Assembly (NCBI GenBank): GCA_036005845.1
Contig: DASYQD010000066.1
Location: 1 to 6,149, forward strand
Origin: DASYQD01 sp036005845
Lineage (GTDB): Bacteria > Acidobacteriota > Thermoanaerobaculia > Multivoradales > JAIOJS01
Direction of reading: 5' to 3'
Length of the DNA: 6,149 nucleotides
Each line of letters begins with the position of its first letter. The stretch's first letter is position 1. The translations under genes and the position numbers were made by a program. Shown here piece by piece: positions 5,976-6,149 of this stretch. The notes beneath the pieces were generated by a model. That model had not been told where the DNA came from, did not search any database, and was given only the letters and a program-made list of their open reading frames with translations.

Positions 5976-6149
5976 ACCGGGGCGAGATCTGGCTCCTCGA
6001 TCGGCCGCAACCCGACAGGCGGCGCCCGGTCCTCGTCATCAGCCGATCGTCGCTTCTCGACGTGCTGCACACGGTCACCGTCGCGGCGATCACCTCCACG
6101 ATGCGGGGAACAACCACCGAAGTCGAGCTGGGACAGGAGGCTGGGCTCA
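5960..6149 (+). CDS. mazF: MazF/PemK-family endoribonuclease toxin (3' end outside window)
   Basis: The first 63 residues are present and the frame remains open to the window end. The start NRGEIWLLD, then RRPVLVISR, then TVAAITSTMRG and TEVELGQEAGL follow the MazF order of beta strands. Arg22 and Thr45 match the catalytic Arg/Thr pair of MazF, and their spacing of 23 residues is the same as I recall for B. subtilis MazF (Arg25, Thr48). The loop between the first strand and Arg22 is about five residues shorter than in that protein. It should act as a sequence-specific mRNA or tRNA interferase held in check by the preceding antitoxin. ATG 5960 overlaps the antitoxin 3' end. An AGGA touches the ATG too closely to be a good ribosome binding site, so translation is probably coupled. 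Confidence 0.88.
   Translation, partial: MAQRLNRGEIWLLDRPQPDRRRPVLVISRSSLLDVLHTVTVAAITSTMRGTTTEVELGQEAGL

Overview
The window is a short, very GC-rich, densely packed stretch of bacterial chromosome with every supported gene on the + strand. Codon third positions are almost all G or C. Its core is a complete de novo NAD biosynthesis cluster, nadA-nadB-nadC, sitting just downstream of a gene for a Nudix-like/winged-helix regulator that I identify as NadQ (the alphaproteobacterial-type NAD regulator, a relative of NrtR). NadA is also of the type I associate with alphaproteobacteria, so a Pseudomonadota-like or related Gram-negative, high-GC host is the best guess. The lipoprotein-type signal on the first enzyme fits a Gram-negative but does not prove it.

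Layout. Bases 1-44 may be the last codons of an upstream gene. Bases 51-803 encode a VanX/DdpX-type D-Ala-D-Ala dipeptidase with an N-terminal export or lipoprotein signal. nadQ (804-1892) starts on the base after the dipeptidase stop codon, so the two are probably co-transcribed. The roughly 160-base gap between nadQ and nadA is the only real regulatory region of the pathway. It holds two 19-bp palindromes of the same form (TATRCT-N7-AGCATA) at 1965-1983 and 2023-2041, with a small terminator-like hairpin between them. These are strong candidates for NadQ operators. nadA (2054-3088), nadB (3088-4827) and nadC (4824-5693) overlap each other by a few bases and must be one translation-coupled operon.

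How they work together. NadB oxidises L-aspartate to iminoaspartate. NadA, an iron-sulfur enzyme, condenses it with dihydroxyacetone phosphate to quinolinate. NadC converts quinolinate to nicotinate mononucleotide. NadQ has lost the Nudix catalytic glutamates but keeps the fold and a DNA-binding C-terminus, so it should sense an NAD-related nucleotide and repress the operon.

Directly after nadC is a separate type II toxin-antitoxin module: a ribbon-helix-helix antitoxin (5733-5975) overlapping a MazF/PemK-type toxin that runs off the window end (5960-6149). Its promoter is compact: a perfect 16-bp palindrome fills exactly the spacer between the -35 and -10 elements, and the -10 position predicts a leaderless antitoxin mRNA.

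Nothing here is a wholly unknown system. The most useful new points are the paired nadA operators, the antitoxin promoter/operator architecture, and the pairing of a cell-wall dipeptidase with the NAD regulator.
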